The notes under the pieces: generated by a model
What the model saw: the letters and a program-made list of their open reading frames with translations, nothing else
What the model was told of the DNA's origin: nothing
The model's database searches: none
Made by a program: the position numbers and the translations under genes
Source of the DNA: Syntrophobacteraceae bacterium
GTDB taxonomy: Bacteria > Desulfobacterota > Syntrophobacteria > Syntrophobacterales > Syntrophobacteraceae
NCBI GenBank assembly: GCA_031292215.1
Contig: JARLHO010000139.1
Location: 29,915-93,914, forward strand
Direction of reading: 5' to 3'
DNA: 64,000 nucleotides
Part shown: piece by piece, positions 15,423 to 23,920 of the stretch
Layout: each line of letters opens with the position of its first letter
Position numbering within the stretch: position 1 is the first letter of the stretch

Positions 15423-15827
15423 TTAGCGGCTTTTTCCCATCTGCTCATAGCTCAGCTCGTATCGCGACAGTTTGTTGTGCCGCCAAACGATGTTGCCCTG
15501 CCAATCGAACATCGGCGCCTGTTTGACATAGCCGCCCTCGTCCCGCTCCCTGTGGAAGCTGCCTGCCACCACCAGTTTCAACTGGCCCGACGGGTTGTGG
15601 TTGCGCAGGAACCGGCCGATTGCCGTCCTGGCGGCGGTCAAGATGGCCTCAATCAGGGTCCTTACATCGGAAAGGGATGGGGCAGCGGTTCGCACATTTC
15701 GAAGGGGTAACGTGCCCCGCTCGGTTCTCTCGTAGGCAAGCACATCCGGTCCAAAGCCGGAATCGTAGGGGGAAAGAGCAATGGTCAGGCTTTTGAGCGC
15801 TTTGCCGGAAGGTTCAAAAGACTGCAT
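15423..15827 (-). CDS. Hypothetical protein
   Basis: 134 residues, not recognised. It has a well-composed reading frame with a conserved-looking core (LIEAILTAARTAIGRFLRNH, LKLVVAGSFHRERDEGGYV, MFDWQGNIVWRHNKLSRYEL). No signal peptide or membrane segment. It overlaps the end of the next upstream frame by 43 nt, suggesting a two-gene unit at the edge of the toxin-antitoxin island. Confidence 0.45.
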   Translation of the reverse strand: MQSFEPSGKALKSLTIALSPYDSGFGPDVLAYERTERGTLPLRNVRTAAPSLSDVRTLIEAILTAARTAIGRFLRNHNPSGQLKLVVAGSFHRERDEGGYVKQAPMFDWQGNIVWRHNKLSRYELSYEQMGKSR

Positions 15828-16000
15828 AGTCGGATCAATAGCTCGTATGTCATGAGCGCGGCCCGGGCCTCATTTCGAATCATTCCCTCAAGGCCGTGCA
15901 AGGCTGCGTCAATATCGAACGAATCCTCTCCCGCATCCAGGGCCATATCGGCGATGTAAGGTCCGATCGGGTTCTTTGTTGCGTGCAAGGTATCGTCCAT
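15785..16000 (-). CDS. Hypothetical protein
   Basis: 71 residues from the ATG at 16000 (DDTLHATKNPIGPYIADMAL, DAALHGLEGMIRNEARAALM). The frame stays open to 16114, so the true start is uncertain. Not recognised. Helical and acidic in the middle. It overlaps the gene at 15423-15827, perhaps as its partner. Confidence 0.4.
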   Translation of the reverse strand: MDDTLHATKNPIGPYIADMALDAGEDSFDIDAALHGLEGMIRNEARAALMTYELLIRLCSLLNLPAKRSKA

Positions 16001-16356
16001 GATGGTGCTTTCGAAAGGAAGAGCAACGTGGTAAATCGAGGCCAAAAGCTTGTAGGGGCAGTGAATGCCCTGAAAGAAGCAGACTCTTTTGAGGGTTGCA
16101 AGCAGTGTGGCCAAAACGGGAAGACTCCATAAGAGATCGTGCCGCGTTTGTGGGCGATTAACCCCTATTACTCTTCCGGCGGCCCTGTCATAAAGATGTC
16201 CGCGCTACGCACGGAAATGGCAGGGCAGGGGGCCTGCCGGCGGGGGCTTTGCCCACCGGCCGGGGGGATGTTTTCGCGCCGTCGTCCTTGCCCATGGACC
16301 CGCTTAATCGCCTCCGCCCTAAGCCCCCCCCCGGGGGGGGCTTTGCGCCCCTCCCA
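16001..16356. other. Intergenic GC-rich stretch with inverted repeats
   Basis: No convincing gene. The part from about 16220 is very G/C-rich with several inverted repeats (GCCGGCGGGGGC, CACCGGCCGGGG). A near-perfect AAG-C9-G8-CTT palindrome at 16321-16343 precedes the stop of the radical SAM gene. Confidence 0.5.
16321..16343. repeat. C-run/G-run palindrome
   Basis: AAG followed by nine C, eight G and CTTT is almost fully self-complementary. It sits 14 nt beyond the end of the minus-strand radical SAM gene and may serve as a terminator hairpin, although it has practically no loop and only a short T-run. Confidence 0.35.
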
Positions 16357-17235
16357 TCAAAGAGCCCGCATCCATTCGGGTTTAAGGGCGGTTTCGCCCC
16401 GTAGCGCGGTATCGAGCATGGCTATCGCCTTAGCCTTGTCCGCCGGCATTTTTACCCGTAGCGGAAGGTAATTGGACGCATGGTTGGCAATGAAGATGCC
16501 GCGCGTCATGTTGGTGTGGACAAGCATCTCCCGCAGCTCTTCCAGCATCTCGCGGGGGTTTGGAAGTTCGAACCGGCCGGCTTTTACCTGCTCTTCGAGC
16601 TCGGTGCCAGGGTGAATCATGAGGGTAAGGACCCCGGCGTAATTGGGGTCGATTGCTGAGAGGGCCTTTCCGGTTTCGCGGGCGTGTTCAAGAGACCTCT
16701 TGGGGCCGGCAAGACCTAAAATGACCATCGTTGAAAGCTTCATGCCGGCGGCCCGCACTTTTCGTCCCGCCTCAATCATGCGCTCGGGCGTCTGTTTTTT
16801 CCCGATGTCTTGTAGCACCTGCGCATCGCCGCTTTCGAGGCCGAAATAAACGATCCCCAACCCAAGCTCTCGAAGGGTTGCCAGTTCCTCGGCGGTTTTC
16901 CCGAGGATCCCCCTGGAGTCGCCGTAGGTCCCGACCCGTTGAACCCAGGGCATCTTTTCCCGGATTCGCGACAATATCCTCACGAGCCTTTGCTGGGGTA
17001 TGACCAGGGCGTCGCCGTCGATTAAAAAAACCCTTCGGATAAAATCGAAATTTTTGGCAGCATAATCGATGTCCGCATCGATTGTCGCATCGTCTTTTAT
17101 GGTAAAACGCTTGTCCTTGTACGACCCGCAAAAGGTGCACAAGTTGTGTGAGCATCCAAGAGTTACCTGGAGCAATATGCTGTCCGCTTCGCTGGGAGGG
17201 CGGATAATGAAGCCCTCGTAGTGCATTCCGTCCAT
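16357..17235 (-). CDS. Radical SAM protein
   Basis: 292 residues from ATG 17235, with GGAGA six bases upstream. The radical SAM cluster motif is GCSHNLCTFCGSY, with spacing Cx4Cx2C instead of the common Cx3Cx2C. It is followed by the usual TIM-barrel features VFLIDGDALVIP, GIVYFGLESGDAQVLQDIGK and TMVILGLAG. No SPASM extra cysteines are evident at the C-terminus. Substrate unknown; related proteins are annotated as coproporphyrinogen-dehydrogenase-like but lack specific evidence. Divergent from the glycosyltransferase. Confidence 0.8.
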   Translation of the reverse strand: MDGMHYEGFIIRPPSEADSILLQVTLGCSHNLCTFCGSYKDKRFTIKDDATIDADIDYAAKNFDFIRRVFLIDGDALVIPQQRLVRILSRIREKMPWVQRVGTYGDSRGILGKTAEELATLRELGLGIVYFGLESGDAQVLQDIGKKQTPERMIEAGRKVRAAGMKLSTMVILGLAGPKRSLEHARETGKALSAIDPNYAGVLTLMIHPGTELEEQVKAGRFELPNPREMLEELREMLVHTNMTRGIFIANHASNYLPLRVKMPADKAKAIAMLDTALRGETALKPEWMRAL

Positions 17236-17384
17236 TTTAAATCTCCGCGTGATCGGTGAGTGTAAGCTAAAAGAATATAGCCTCCTTAATGAAAATGGAA
17301 TACGATCTTTTTTAAAATAGAGTCCCGAGGCAAGAAGGTTTTCTTTGCGCTCCACGCGTTTTCTTTTACGGGGAAAAATCGTTA

Positions 17385-18146
17385 ATGGATAAAATCCCTC
17401 TTTCCGTTGCGATAATCGCAAAAGACGAAGAAATAGATTTACCGGGCTGCCTGGAGAGTGTTTCGTTTGCAGCCGAAGTCGTGATCGTCGATTGCGGCAG
17501 TCGGGACCGGACAGAAGTTATCGCAAAAGAGTTTGGCGCCCGTTTTTTCGTCGAACCCTGGAAGGGGTACGGCCCTCAGAAAAACAGCGCTCTCGAAAAA
17601 TGCGCCTGCGACTGGGTCCTGATACTGGATGCCGATGAGCGCATCCCCCCCGAGACGGCCGTAAAAATCGGGGAGTTGATAGCAGACAAGGGTAGCGTCG
17701 ACGCCTATTCGTTTCGGCGAAAAAACCTGTTTCACTCCAAATGGATCCACTCCACCGACTGGTGGCCAGACGAAGTCACAAGGCTTTTTAAAAGAGCGAG
17801 AGGCAGGTTTGAAGGGCTTACTCACGAAAAACTCGTAGTCGATGGCGTGACAAAAAGACTTACGTGCTGCATCGAACATTTGAGCTACAATTCCTATTCG
17901 GAACTTTTTAAAAAACTAGACGACTACTCAACCGAACAGTCCGAGCAGATGTTTTCGGCGGGTAGACGAGCGGGACCGGCCGATGCCGTTTTCCGGGGCG
18001 CGTGGATGTTTTTTCGAAACTATTTTCTACGGCTTGGCTTTACCGCCGGCTTCGATGGCTTTGTCATATCGCTTTCGAAGGGAATGGGGACTTTTCTAAA
18101 ATATGCAAAGTTGTATGAATTAAGGAATTTGCGCTCCAGGCAGTGA
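17385..18146 (+). CDS. Glycosyltransferase family 2, LPS core WaaE/KdtX-like
   Basis: 253 residues. GT-A fold: LSVAIIAKDEEIDLPGCLES nucleotide-binding start, VIVDCGSRDRTEVIA, and the DxD-type motif LILDADERIPPETA (about residue 83). WWPDEVTRLFKRARGRFEG and HEKLVVDG match the lipopolysaccharide core beta-1,4-glucosyltransferases. The C-terminal FFRNYFLRLGFTAGFDGFVI is a membrane-associated region. Cytoplasmic face of the inner membrane. A general dolichol-type GT2 is the alternative. Confidence 0.83.
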   Translation: MDKIPLSVAIIAKDEEIDLPGCLESVSFAAEVVIVDCGSRDRTEVIAKEFGARFFVEPWKGYGPQKNSALEKCACDWVLILDADERIPPETAVKIGELIADKGSVDAYSFRRKNLFHSKWIHSTDWWPDEVTRLFKRARGRFEGLTHEKLVVDGVTKRLTCCIEHLSYNSYSELFKKLDDYSTEQSEQMFSAGRRAGPADAVFRGAWMFFRNYFLRLGFTAGFDGFVISLSKGMGTFLKYAKLYELRNLRSRQ

Positions 18147-18216
18147 ATCCTGCGTGCGAAAGGTTAAATTTAAGCCGTACCCCCGATACTGGAGTCATGA
18201 ACAGGGAGAGGGCGCC

Positions 18217-18771
18217 ATGGGCCCGGCAAAAGAGCTTGCAACCTATAAAGATCTTTATAGCATCCCTGAAGATACGATCGGCGAGATTATTGGCGGGGAG
18301 TTGATTGCAACCCCCAGGCCTGCGCCAAGGCATAGTCACGTGGTGACAATTCTTAGTGAAGAACTGGGGCCGCCGTACCGCCGCGGCCGCAGCGGCCCCG
18401 GCGGATGGATTTTTCTCTACGAAACGGAAATCCGGTTAGGAGAAGATACCGTTGTTCCAGACCTTGCCGGCTGGAGGAAGGAGAGGTTCCCACCGCAGTT
18501 TGAACACAACTGGATTCCCGTTTCTCCCGATTGGCTATGCGAAGTGCTCTCGCCAGGCAGCTTTCGCAGCGACAAAGTAAAAAAGATGCCCCTCTATGCT
18601 CGTCACGGCGTTGGATATATCTGGCTTATCGACCCCGTTGCCATGGCAATGGATGCCTTCAGGCTCGAATCCGGCAGATGGTCTTTGCTGGGAAGCTTTA
18701 CGGAAAACGATAAAGTGCGGGTCGAGCCGTTCCAGGAGATTGAAATCGATCTCGGGGATTTTTGGGTCTAA
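18217..18771 (+). CDS. Uma2-family (DUF820) PD-(D/E)XK nuclease-like protein
   Basis: 184 residues from ATG 18217. Restriction endonuclease-like fold: YKDLYSIPEDTIGEIIGGEL, then the nuclease core VVPDLAGWRKER (acidic residue of the motif) and DWLCEVLSPGS with Glu, followed by KMPLYARHGVGYIWLIDP. Uma2 proteins are abundant in cyanobacteria and some Deltaproteobacteria; their role is not known. A closely related paralogue lies at 55101-55688, sharing the DLYSIPE and WLCEVLSP-type segments. Confidence 0.82.
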   Translation: MGPAKELATYKDLYSIPEDTIGEIIGGELIATPRPAPRHSHVVTILSEELGPPYRRGRSGPGGWIFLYETEIRLGEDTVVPDLAGWRKERFPPQFEHNWIPVSPDWLCEVLSPGSFRSDKVKKMPLYARHGVGYIWLIDPVAMAMDAFRLESGRWSLLGSFTENDKVRVEPFQEIEIDLGDFWV

Positions 18772-18841
18772 TTGGAAGTAACCCTTGAAAATAGCCCAAT
18801 TCTCCTACTCTTGCGGCAAGACCTGCGGCAGGAAGGCTCAT

Positions 18842-19513
18842 TTACTCCCGGTTCGCAGTCGATTCGAAGCTACGAAAACTTTTCCCCACGACCGCGCCGA
18901 TTACCGAACCGATGATCGCACCGGCGACAAATTCCGAAAACCAGTGGATGGTGATCGAGACGCCGACTCCGATATAGATGGCGTATAGAATCGCAAAGTA
19001 GCGAATAGCCCGGCTTTGAGGATATAACTCCCAAATCGCGGCAGACATTGCAAACGCTACCGTCGTATGCGAAGACGGCCACCCCCAAAACATTCCCCCG
19101 CGCAAAAAACCGAGGCGAAATCCGTGGCTGCTGTCGATAAGACTGCTGTGGGAAAAGGCGTGAGGCGGCGCTATCCTGCCGGTAAAAACTTTATAAAGAG
19201 AAGAGACAACAAGGCCCGATAGGGCCGCTTGCCCCAAAGCAAAAGCCGTGGTTCCGATTTTGGGAAATCCGCATAGCGAGCCCGCCGCCAAAAGGATCAA
19301 AGGAACCAACACAGGAAGCACCATCCCGAGCCTCACAGCCGAAAAGGCAAATCCATGCAATGCCTCCAGACGTGTGGCAAGGAAGTAGCGCCAATCCAAT
19401 CCGCTCGCTACGATCAAATAGGTAAGAACGATGGCCAGAGCATGCCAGAGCAGATTATAGCCCTTGAAGCATTGGAGGAGATTCCGGGGCAAACGATAAA
19501 AAAATCCGCTCAT
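18842..19513 (-). CDS. PAP2-family membrane phosphatase
   Basis: 223 residues, multi-pass inner-membrane protein (LLWHALAIVLTYLIVASGL, LVPLILLAAGSLCGF, AILYAIYIGVGVSI). The three phosphatase motifs are present: KVFTGRIAPP, GWPSSHTT and ITIHWFSEFVAG with the catalytic His. Such enzymes dephosphorylate undecaprenyl pyrophosphate, phosphatidic acid or lipid A. Substrate is not decidable here. Convergent with the Uma2 gene. Confidence 0.85.
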   Translation of the reverse strand: MSGFFYRLPRNLLQCFKGYNLLWHALAIVLTYLIVASGLDWRYFLATRLEALHGFAFSAVRLGMVLPVLVPLILLAAGSLCGFPKIGTTAFALGQAALSGLVVSSLYKVFTGRIAPPHAFSHSSLIDSSHGFRLGFLRGGMFWGWPSSHTTVAFAMSAAIWELYPQSRAIRYFAILYAIYIGVGVSITIHWFSEFVAGAIIGSVIGAVVGKSFRSFESTANRE

Positions 19514-19538
19514 GGATTCCTATAGAGCTTCCCGGGTC

Positions 19539-20471
19539 TCAATTCACATCGGGCCGGGGATAGAGACCCGCGCGCTCGACGATTTCAGGCACCTTTTCTT
19601 CCCATTCGATGGCCATGATGTGGAAGCCCCGGATTCCAGGGCACTCCTTTAGTTCCTGAATCTGTTCCACCGCGATGTTTATCCCCTCCCGGGCCACGTC
19701 TTCTTTTGCCACTCCCTGGAGCCGCTTGATAATGGAGTCCGGAACGTCCATGCCGGGGACCCTGCTCTTCATGTATTTGGCCATGCCCACCGATTTCATG
19801 GGCGTTATTCCGGCAAGGATCGAAACCTTCTCATTTAGCCCGTGGTCAACGACCTGCCCCATCCACAATTTGAATTTTTCCATATTGTAGATGCACTGCG
19901 TCTGAATAAACTGGGCGCCGGCAGCGACTTTTTTGGCAAGACGAAGCACTCGGACCTCGAAGGGGTCGGCAAAAGGGTTTTCCGCCGCTCCGATAAACAT
20001 CTGAGGCCGCACGTCCATCTCGTGGCCGCTAAGCAGCTTCCCCTCATCGCGCATAAGCTTTACCGTCTGGATGAGTTGAGTCGAGTCCAGGTCGAAAACG
20101 TTGGCCGCTCCGGGGTGGTCGCCAAACCTTTGATGATCGCCCGTCAGGCAGAGCACGTTGTTTATGCCGAAAGCGCCCGCCCCGAGAATATCGCTCTGGA
20201 GTCCTATGCGATTGCGGTCCCGGGTCGTCATCTGGAGCACCGGTTCAAAGCCCAGTTGCTTTATACGGATGCACGAGGCCAGGCTCGACATGCGAACTAC
20301 CGCCGTCTGGTTATCCGTAACGTTAATGACGTCGATATAGGGGCCGACAATACGGGCCTTTTGGTCTACGAGCGCTCCATTGGCGCTTCGCGGGGGGCCG
20401 CATTCGGAGGTTACGGCCAGGTGGCCGGCAGCCAGAATTTTTTCCAATTTGCTGGGCGTCATGGCGCTCAT
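19539..20471 (-). CDS. metF: Methylenetetrahydrofolate reductase
   Basis: 310 residues, TIM-barrel MetF. Interconverts methylene- and methyl-tetrahydrofolate in the Wood-Ljungdahl methyl branch and methionine synthesis. Seen: TSECGPPRSANG near the N-terminus, DVINVTDNQTAVVRMSS, LQMTTRDRNRIGLQSDI, VLCLTGDHQRFGDHPGA and the folate region GAQFIQTQCIYNMEKF. The ATG overlaps the metV stop by 4 nt. As part of a MetF-MetV-MvhD set, electrons are probably exchanged through a heterodisulfide reductase-like partner encoded elsewhere. Confidence 0.92.
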   Translation of the reverse strand: MSAMTPSKLEKILAAGHLAVTSECGPPRSANGALVDQKARIVGPYIDVINVTDNQTAVVRMSSLASCIRIKQLGFEPVLQMTTRDRNRIGLQSDILGAGAFGINNVLCLTGDHQRFGDHPGAANVFDLDSTQLIQTVKLMRDEGKLLSGHEMDVRPQMFIGAAENPFADPFEVRVLRLAKKVAAGAQFIQTQCIYNMEKFKLWMGQVVDHGLNEKVSILAGITPMKSVGMAKYMKSRVPGMDVPDSIIKRLQGVAKEDVAREGINIAVEQIQELKECPGIRGFHIMAIEWEEKVPEIVERAGLYPRPDVN

Positions 20472-21136
20472 AGCCGGGATTCCTCCTTGGTCATTTTGCG
20501 CGGGCCGCCCTCTCGACTCGAAATCCAGTCTTTGGGGGGCGTGGGTTGTTCGAACCGCTTGAGTTCCCCCAGCCCTTTTAGCCGTTCATAGATCAGTTGC
20601 CATCCGCAGGCAACTTCCTTGTCGATTTCGCATTTTCCCTTCGAAGAGCCGCCGCAGGGCCCGTTCAAAAGCCGTTTGGAGCATCTGGAGATCGGGCAGA
20701 TGCCCCCGGTGGTGGCCAGGAGGCATGAGCCGCAGGCCTGGCACCGCTCGCTCCAAACACCCTTTTCATCGGTCACCCCGATAAAGCACGTATCCACGCC
20801 CGGGAAAATCCGCATCTTGTCGTAGGTCTCGGTCATAAACTGCACACCGGCGCCGCAGGCCAGGGACACAACCGCGTCGTAGTCTCCCACCCGGTCGCGT
20901 AATTCCCCGAGGTACTCCCTGTCGCACTGCCGGGTCAGGCTGACTTCGCCCACCTCCATTTTTTTGTGCTGCCTGGCAAAATACATTCGTAGGGCCGATG
21001 CCAGAATCTCCACCTCTTTTAAGCCGCCTGCCTCGCAAACCGCAACGCATCCGTTGCAACCCGCCACGAGGACCTTATCCAAATCCTTTATCTCCCGGAC
21101 GATTTCTTCGATTGGCTTAGGTCTTGCCATTATCAT
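20468..21136 (-). CDS. metV: MetV, zinc/iron-sulfur partner of MetF
   Basis: 222 residues. Matches the methylene-tetrahydrofolate reductase C-terminal family found as a separate MetV subunit in acetogens and sulfate reducers. Cys-rich motifs VAGCNGCVAVCEAGG (about residue 25), ERCQACGSCLLATTGGICP and LNGPCGGSSKGKCEID provide ligands for zinc or Fe-S clusters. Overlaps both neighbours by 4 nt (mvhD upstream, metF downstream), so all three are one translationally coupled operon. Confidence 0.9.
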   Translation of the reverse strand: MIMARPKPIEEIVREIKDLDKVLVAGCNGCVAVCEAGGLKEVEILASALRMYFARQHKKMEVGEVSLTRQCDREYLGELRDRVGDYDAVVSLACGAGVQFMTETYDKMRIFPGVDTCFIGVTDEKGVWSERCQACGSCLLATTGGICPISRCSKRLLNGPCGGSSKGKCEIDKEVACGWQLIYERLKGLGELKRFEQPTPPKDWISSREGGPRKMTKEESRL

Positions 21137-21570
21137 GCGGCTTTCTCCTTTTCCACCCCCTTGATTCGTATCGGATTGGGACCGAGCATTCTGACCTTCT
21201 CGGTCATCTCGCGGCTGATTTCGGCAAATCGGGGCCCTTCACCCGAGGACATGTTGTACATGGCGACCCGATCGGGCTCAAGACCTATGGTGGCGAGCAG
21301 TTTCCGTACGTATTCGACCCGCTTCCTGGCCCGTATGTTGCCCAATTGATATTTGCAGTCCCCTTCCATGCAGCCGGCGACAAAAACGCCGTCCGCCCCC
21401 TTCTCAAGAGCCCTTAGAAGATGTATGACCGCCACCCTGCCGGTGCACGGCACCTTGACGATCTTTATGCTGCTGGGATACGTGAGTCTCATCGAACCTG
21501 CCAGGTCCGCCGCAGCGTAAGCTCACTGGGTGCAGCAGAAGGCAACCACAATCGGTGAAAAGTTTTCCAT
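21133..21570 (-). CDS. mvhD: MvhD/FlpD-family electron-transfer subunit, selenocysteine-containing
   Basis: 145 residues read through an in-frame UGA at 21525-21523 (codon 16): MENFSPIVVAFCCTQ, UGA, AYAAADLAGSMRL. The family has FxCNWCxYxxADLAG at exactly this place, so the UGA stands where a Cys or Sec binds the 2Fe-2S cluster. The rest is typical: IKIVKVPCTGRV, KGADGVFVAGCMEGDCKY, NIRARKRVEYVRKLL. ATG 21570 has AAGGAG eight bases upstream. MvhD links heterodisulfide reductases to hydrogenase, formate dehydrogenase or MetVF; the neighbours point to MetVF. Without UGA decoding the cluster region would be lost. Confidence 0.92.
21493..21509 (-). promoter_or_regulatory. Candidate SECIS hairpin in mvhD
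   Basis: On the minus strand CGGACCT-GGC-AGGTTCG forms a 7-bp stem with one G.U pair and a GGC loop. The stem starts 13 nt and the loop 20 nt after the UGA. This is within the spacing known for bacterial SECIS elements and nearly the same design as in hgcA. Confidence 0.7.
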
Positions 21571-22092
21571 CGTGTCAGTCTCCTTAAAAAAAACATCGAC
21601 CGGAAATGCGATCGGCTCACCGGAAAAGCCGCCGGGCCGGCTCTGTTCGCACAGACATTGAAAAGCGCAGAGGGGCGACAAGAGGGAAACCGCGCCCCCG
21701 GATCGTTTATAATGGGGTAAAAACGCTCTCAAGGCGCCAAACCAGGCGCTTATAATGGCTCTTAGTCAAAAAAACGTGTGGGGATTGGAGCCAAGCGAAC
21801 CGGAGGAGGAAAAAACAGCGTTAGGATAGCTCCCGGAAAACTCCCTTAACAGGTGCTAAATATAGTTTAAAACCATTGTTTTGAAAAGAAAAAAACGTGT
21901 CGGGGGTTCACATGGCCAAAGCCTCTATTTCTTGGTGCAATACCTGTCGATTGCGCCTCCTGTCTTGACAGTCCGGCTCCGAGGTGGGAAAAGTAAGGGG
22001 AAAATATCTTATGAGGAAGCGCGAAAGTCCGGCGGCGGGTGCACGAGGCCCCGGGTTGCTTGCTCCTCTTTTTACGCAAAAGGATTGCGATT
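21571..22092. other. Divergent intergenic region between mvhD and cobM
   Basis: About 520 bases with no gene. A TTATAA-like AT patch near 21707-21716 could be a promoter toward mvhD. I looked for a cobalamin riboswitch (B12 box and GGTG/TCC core) ahead of cobM and did not find a convincing one. Confidence 0.5.
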
Positions 22093-22878
22093 ATGAAAGA
22101 TCCTGTAAGATTTGTCGGGGCGGGTCCGGGGGACCCCGAACTCATTACGGTAAAGGGGATGCGGCTGCTCCAGGAGGCCGATCGCGTCGTGTACGCCGGC
22201 TCCCTGGTTCCGAAAACTTTGCTGCAGTATTGCAGGGAGAATGTCTTGGCCTTTGACTCCGCTTCCCTGACACTTGCCCAGACTCATGCGCTCCTAAAGG
22301 AAGGATATATTGCGGGGGAAAAGGTCGTGAGGCTCCATACGGGAGACCCGGGCCTCTACGGCGCGCTCCACGAACAGATGGCGCTGTTGCACCGCGACAA
22401 TATCGCCTACGAGATCATTCCGGGAGTGAGCGCAGCTTTTGCCGCAGCCGCCGCCATGAACCGGGTGCTAACCATCCCGGAGCTCTCCCAGACCGTTATC
22501 CTGACGCGCCTTGGCGCGAGGACCCCTGTTCCCGGACGTGAAAAGCTGGCCGATCTTGCCGCGCACCGCGCCTCCATGGTCATATACTTAAGCGTGCAGC
22601 GCATCGAAGAGGTCGTGGGGCAACTGCGCGAGCATTACCCGGGAGATACTCCCGCAGTGGTGGCCTACCGCGTGGGGTGGCCGGACCAAAAGTTCCTCCA
22701 CTCGACCCTGGACGCTATCGCGGCCCGGGTGCGCGTTGAGCAAATCGGGCGCCAGGCGCTCATACTCGTTGGCGACGTGTTTGGAGAAAAGGCGCTGGAC
22801 GGCGAAGGGATCAAAAGATCGAAACTCTATGACGAATCCTTTAGTCATCAGTATCGAGATGCCGAAAAAACCGGGTAG
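22093..22878 (+). CDS. cobM: Precorrin-4 / cobalt-precorrin-4 C11-methyltransferase
   Basis: 261 residues, SAM-dependent tetrapyrrole methylase of corrin synthesis. VRFVGAGPGDPELITVKGM is the N-terminal SAM motif, VYAGSLVPKTLLQY is typical of CobM/CbiF, VRLHTGDPGLYGALHEQM and YEIIPGVSAAFAAAAAMN form the substrate region, and VAYRVGWPDQKFLHSTL is near the C-terminus. ATG 22093 with AAGGA upstream is chosen over an earlier in-frame ATG. First of three overlapping genes, cobM-cbiG-cobJ; the presence of CbiG indicates the anaerobic (early cobalt) pathway. Confidence 0.93.
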   Translation: MKDPVRFVGAGPGDPELITVKGMRLLQEADRVVYAGSLVPKTLLQYCRENVLAFDSASLTLAQTHALLKEGYIAGEKVVRLHTGDPGLYGALHEQMALLHRDNIAYEIIPGVSAAFAAAAAMNRVLTIPELSQTVILTRLGARTPVPGREKLADLAAHRASMVIYLSVQRIEEVVGQLREHYPGDTPAVVAYRVGWPDQKFLHSTLDAIAARVRVEQIGRQALILVGDVFGEKALDGEGIKRSKLYDESFSHQYRDAEKTG

Positions 22879-23920
22879 AGAGAAAACGGCGATTTTCGCC
22901 CTTACCCGCAAGGGGGCCGAACTGGCCGAGCGGATTTCGAGGCGGATGCCGGGGAGCCCCTGTTTTTGTCTCGAACGCTACGCGCAAAAACCGGGGATGA
23001 TTGCCTTTGCCCGCCTCTCGGATGCCTTTGGCTCCGCATGGCGAGAGTATGACGGGCTCGTCTGCATTATGGGCTGCGGTATCGCGGTCCGCATGGCGGC
23101 CCCCCTGCTAGCGCACAAGACCTGCGACCCCGCGGTCGTAGTCGTCGACCAAAACGGCGCCTTTGCCGTAAGCCTTCTTTCGGGCCATTTGGGCGGGGCA
23201 AACGAACTGGCCCGAAAGGTCGCAGATATTACCGGCGGCAGGGCCGTCATTACCACTGCCTCCGACATCCAGGGAAAGCTCGCAATAGACCTTGCGGTTA
23301 AAAGCGCCGGCCTGCGGATCGAAAACCTGGCGATGGCCGCAAGAATCCAGGCGGCCATTCTCGATGAAGAACCCCTGTGGATATTTGATCCCGACGGGCT
23401 CCTTTTGAGATATCTTCCGCCCGATCACGGTCTTCAGGTGGTCGAGGCGCCGGGAGATAGCGCTGCGTTTTCGGCAAGTCCCGGTATATGGGTCTCCGAA
23501 TTGCTAGCCCCCATGGGGGGGGAATGTCTCGAAGTCCGCCCGCAGAACCTGGTGGTCGGAGTCGGCTGCAACCGGGGGACGAGTTCGGAGGAAATAGTCG
23601 GGTTTATTAAAGAAAAACTTAAACAAAGCGGGCTTTCGCCCCAATCTATCAGAAATTTCGCAAGCCTGGACTTAAAGGCCGACGAGCGCGGGCTTTTGGA
23701 GGCGGTAAAAGTGTTTGACCGTCCCATTTATTTTTGCGCCCGCAGGGACATCGAGGACATTTTGGTCCCCAATCCGTCGGAAACGGTTGCCCGGCATGCA
23801 GGAGTTAAAAGCGTATGCGAAGCGAGCGCTCTTTGGAGTGCGGGGACGCGGGAATTGCTCGCGCCCAAAAGGAAAGCGGGCAACTGCACGATGGCGGTCG
23901 CCAGGGTAAGCTCTCGATAA
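22829..23920 (+). CDS. cbiG: Cobalt-precorrin-5A hydrolase CbiG
   Basis: About 363 residues from ATG 22829; ATG 22859 is an alternative. CbiG opens the delta-lactone and releases acetaldehyde in the anaerobic corrin pathway. N-terminal domain IFALTRKGAELAERI; core VCIMGCGIAVRMAAPLL; FAVSLLSGHLGGANELARKV; C-terminal domain VVGVGCNRGTSSEEIVGFI and IRNFASLDLKADERGL. Overlaps cobM by 50 nt and cobJ by 106 nt. Confidence 0.93.
   Translation: MTNPLVISIEMPKKPGREKTAIFALTRKGAELAERISRRMPGSPCFCLERYAQKPGMIAFARLSDAFGSAWREYDGLVCIMGCGIAVRMAAPLLAHKTCDPAVVVVDQNGAFAVSLLSGHLGGANELARKVADITGGRAVITTASDIQGKLAIDLAVKSAGLRIENLAMAARIQAAILDEEPLWIFDPDGLLLRYLPPDHGLQVVEAPGDSAAFSASPGIWVSELLAPMGGECLEVRPQNLVVGVGCNRGTSSEEIVGFIKEKLKQSGLSPQSIRNFASLDLKADERGLLEAVKVFDRPIYFCARRDIEDILVPNPSETVARHAGVKSVCEASALWSAGTRELLAPKRKAGNCTMAVARVSSR

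Noticed and set aside
21571..22092. Cobalamin riboswitch ahead of cobM
   Set aside because: GGTG- and TCC-like pieces occur but not in the order or spacing of the riboswitch core, and no B12 box was found.
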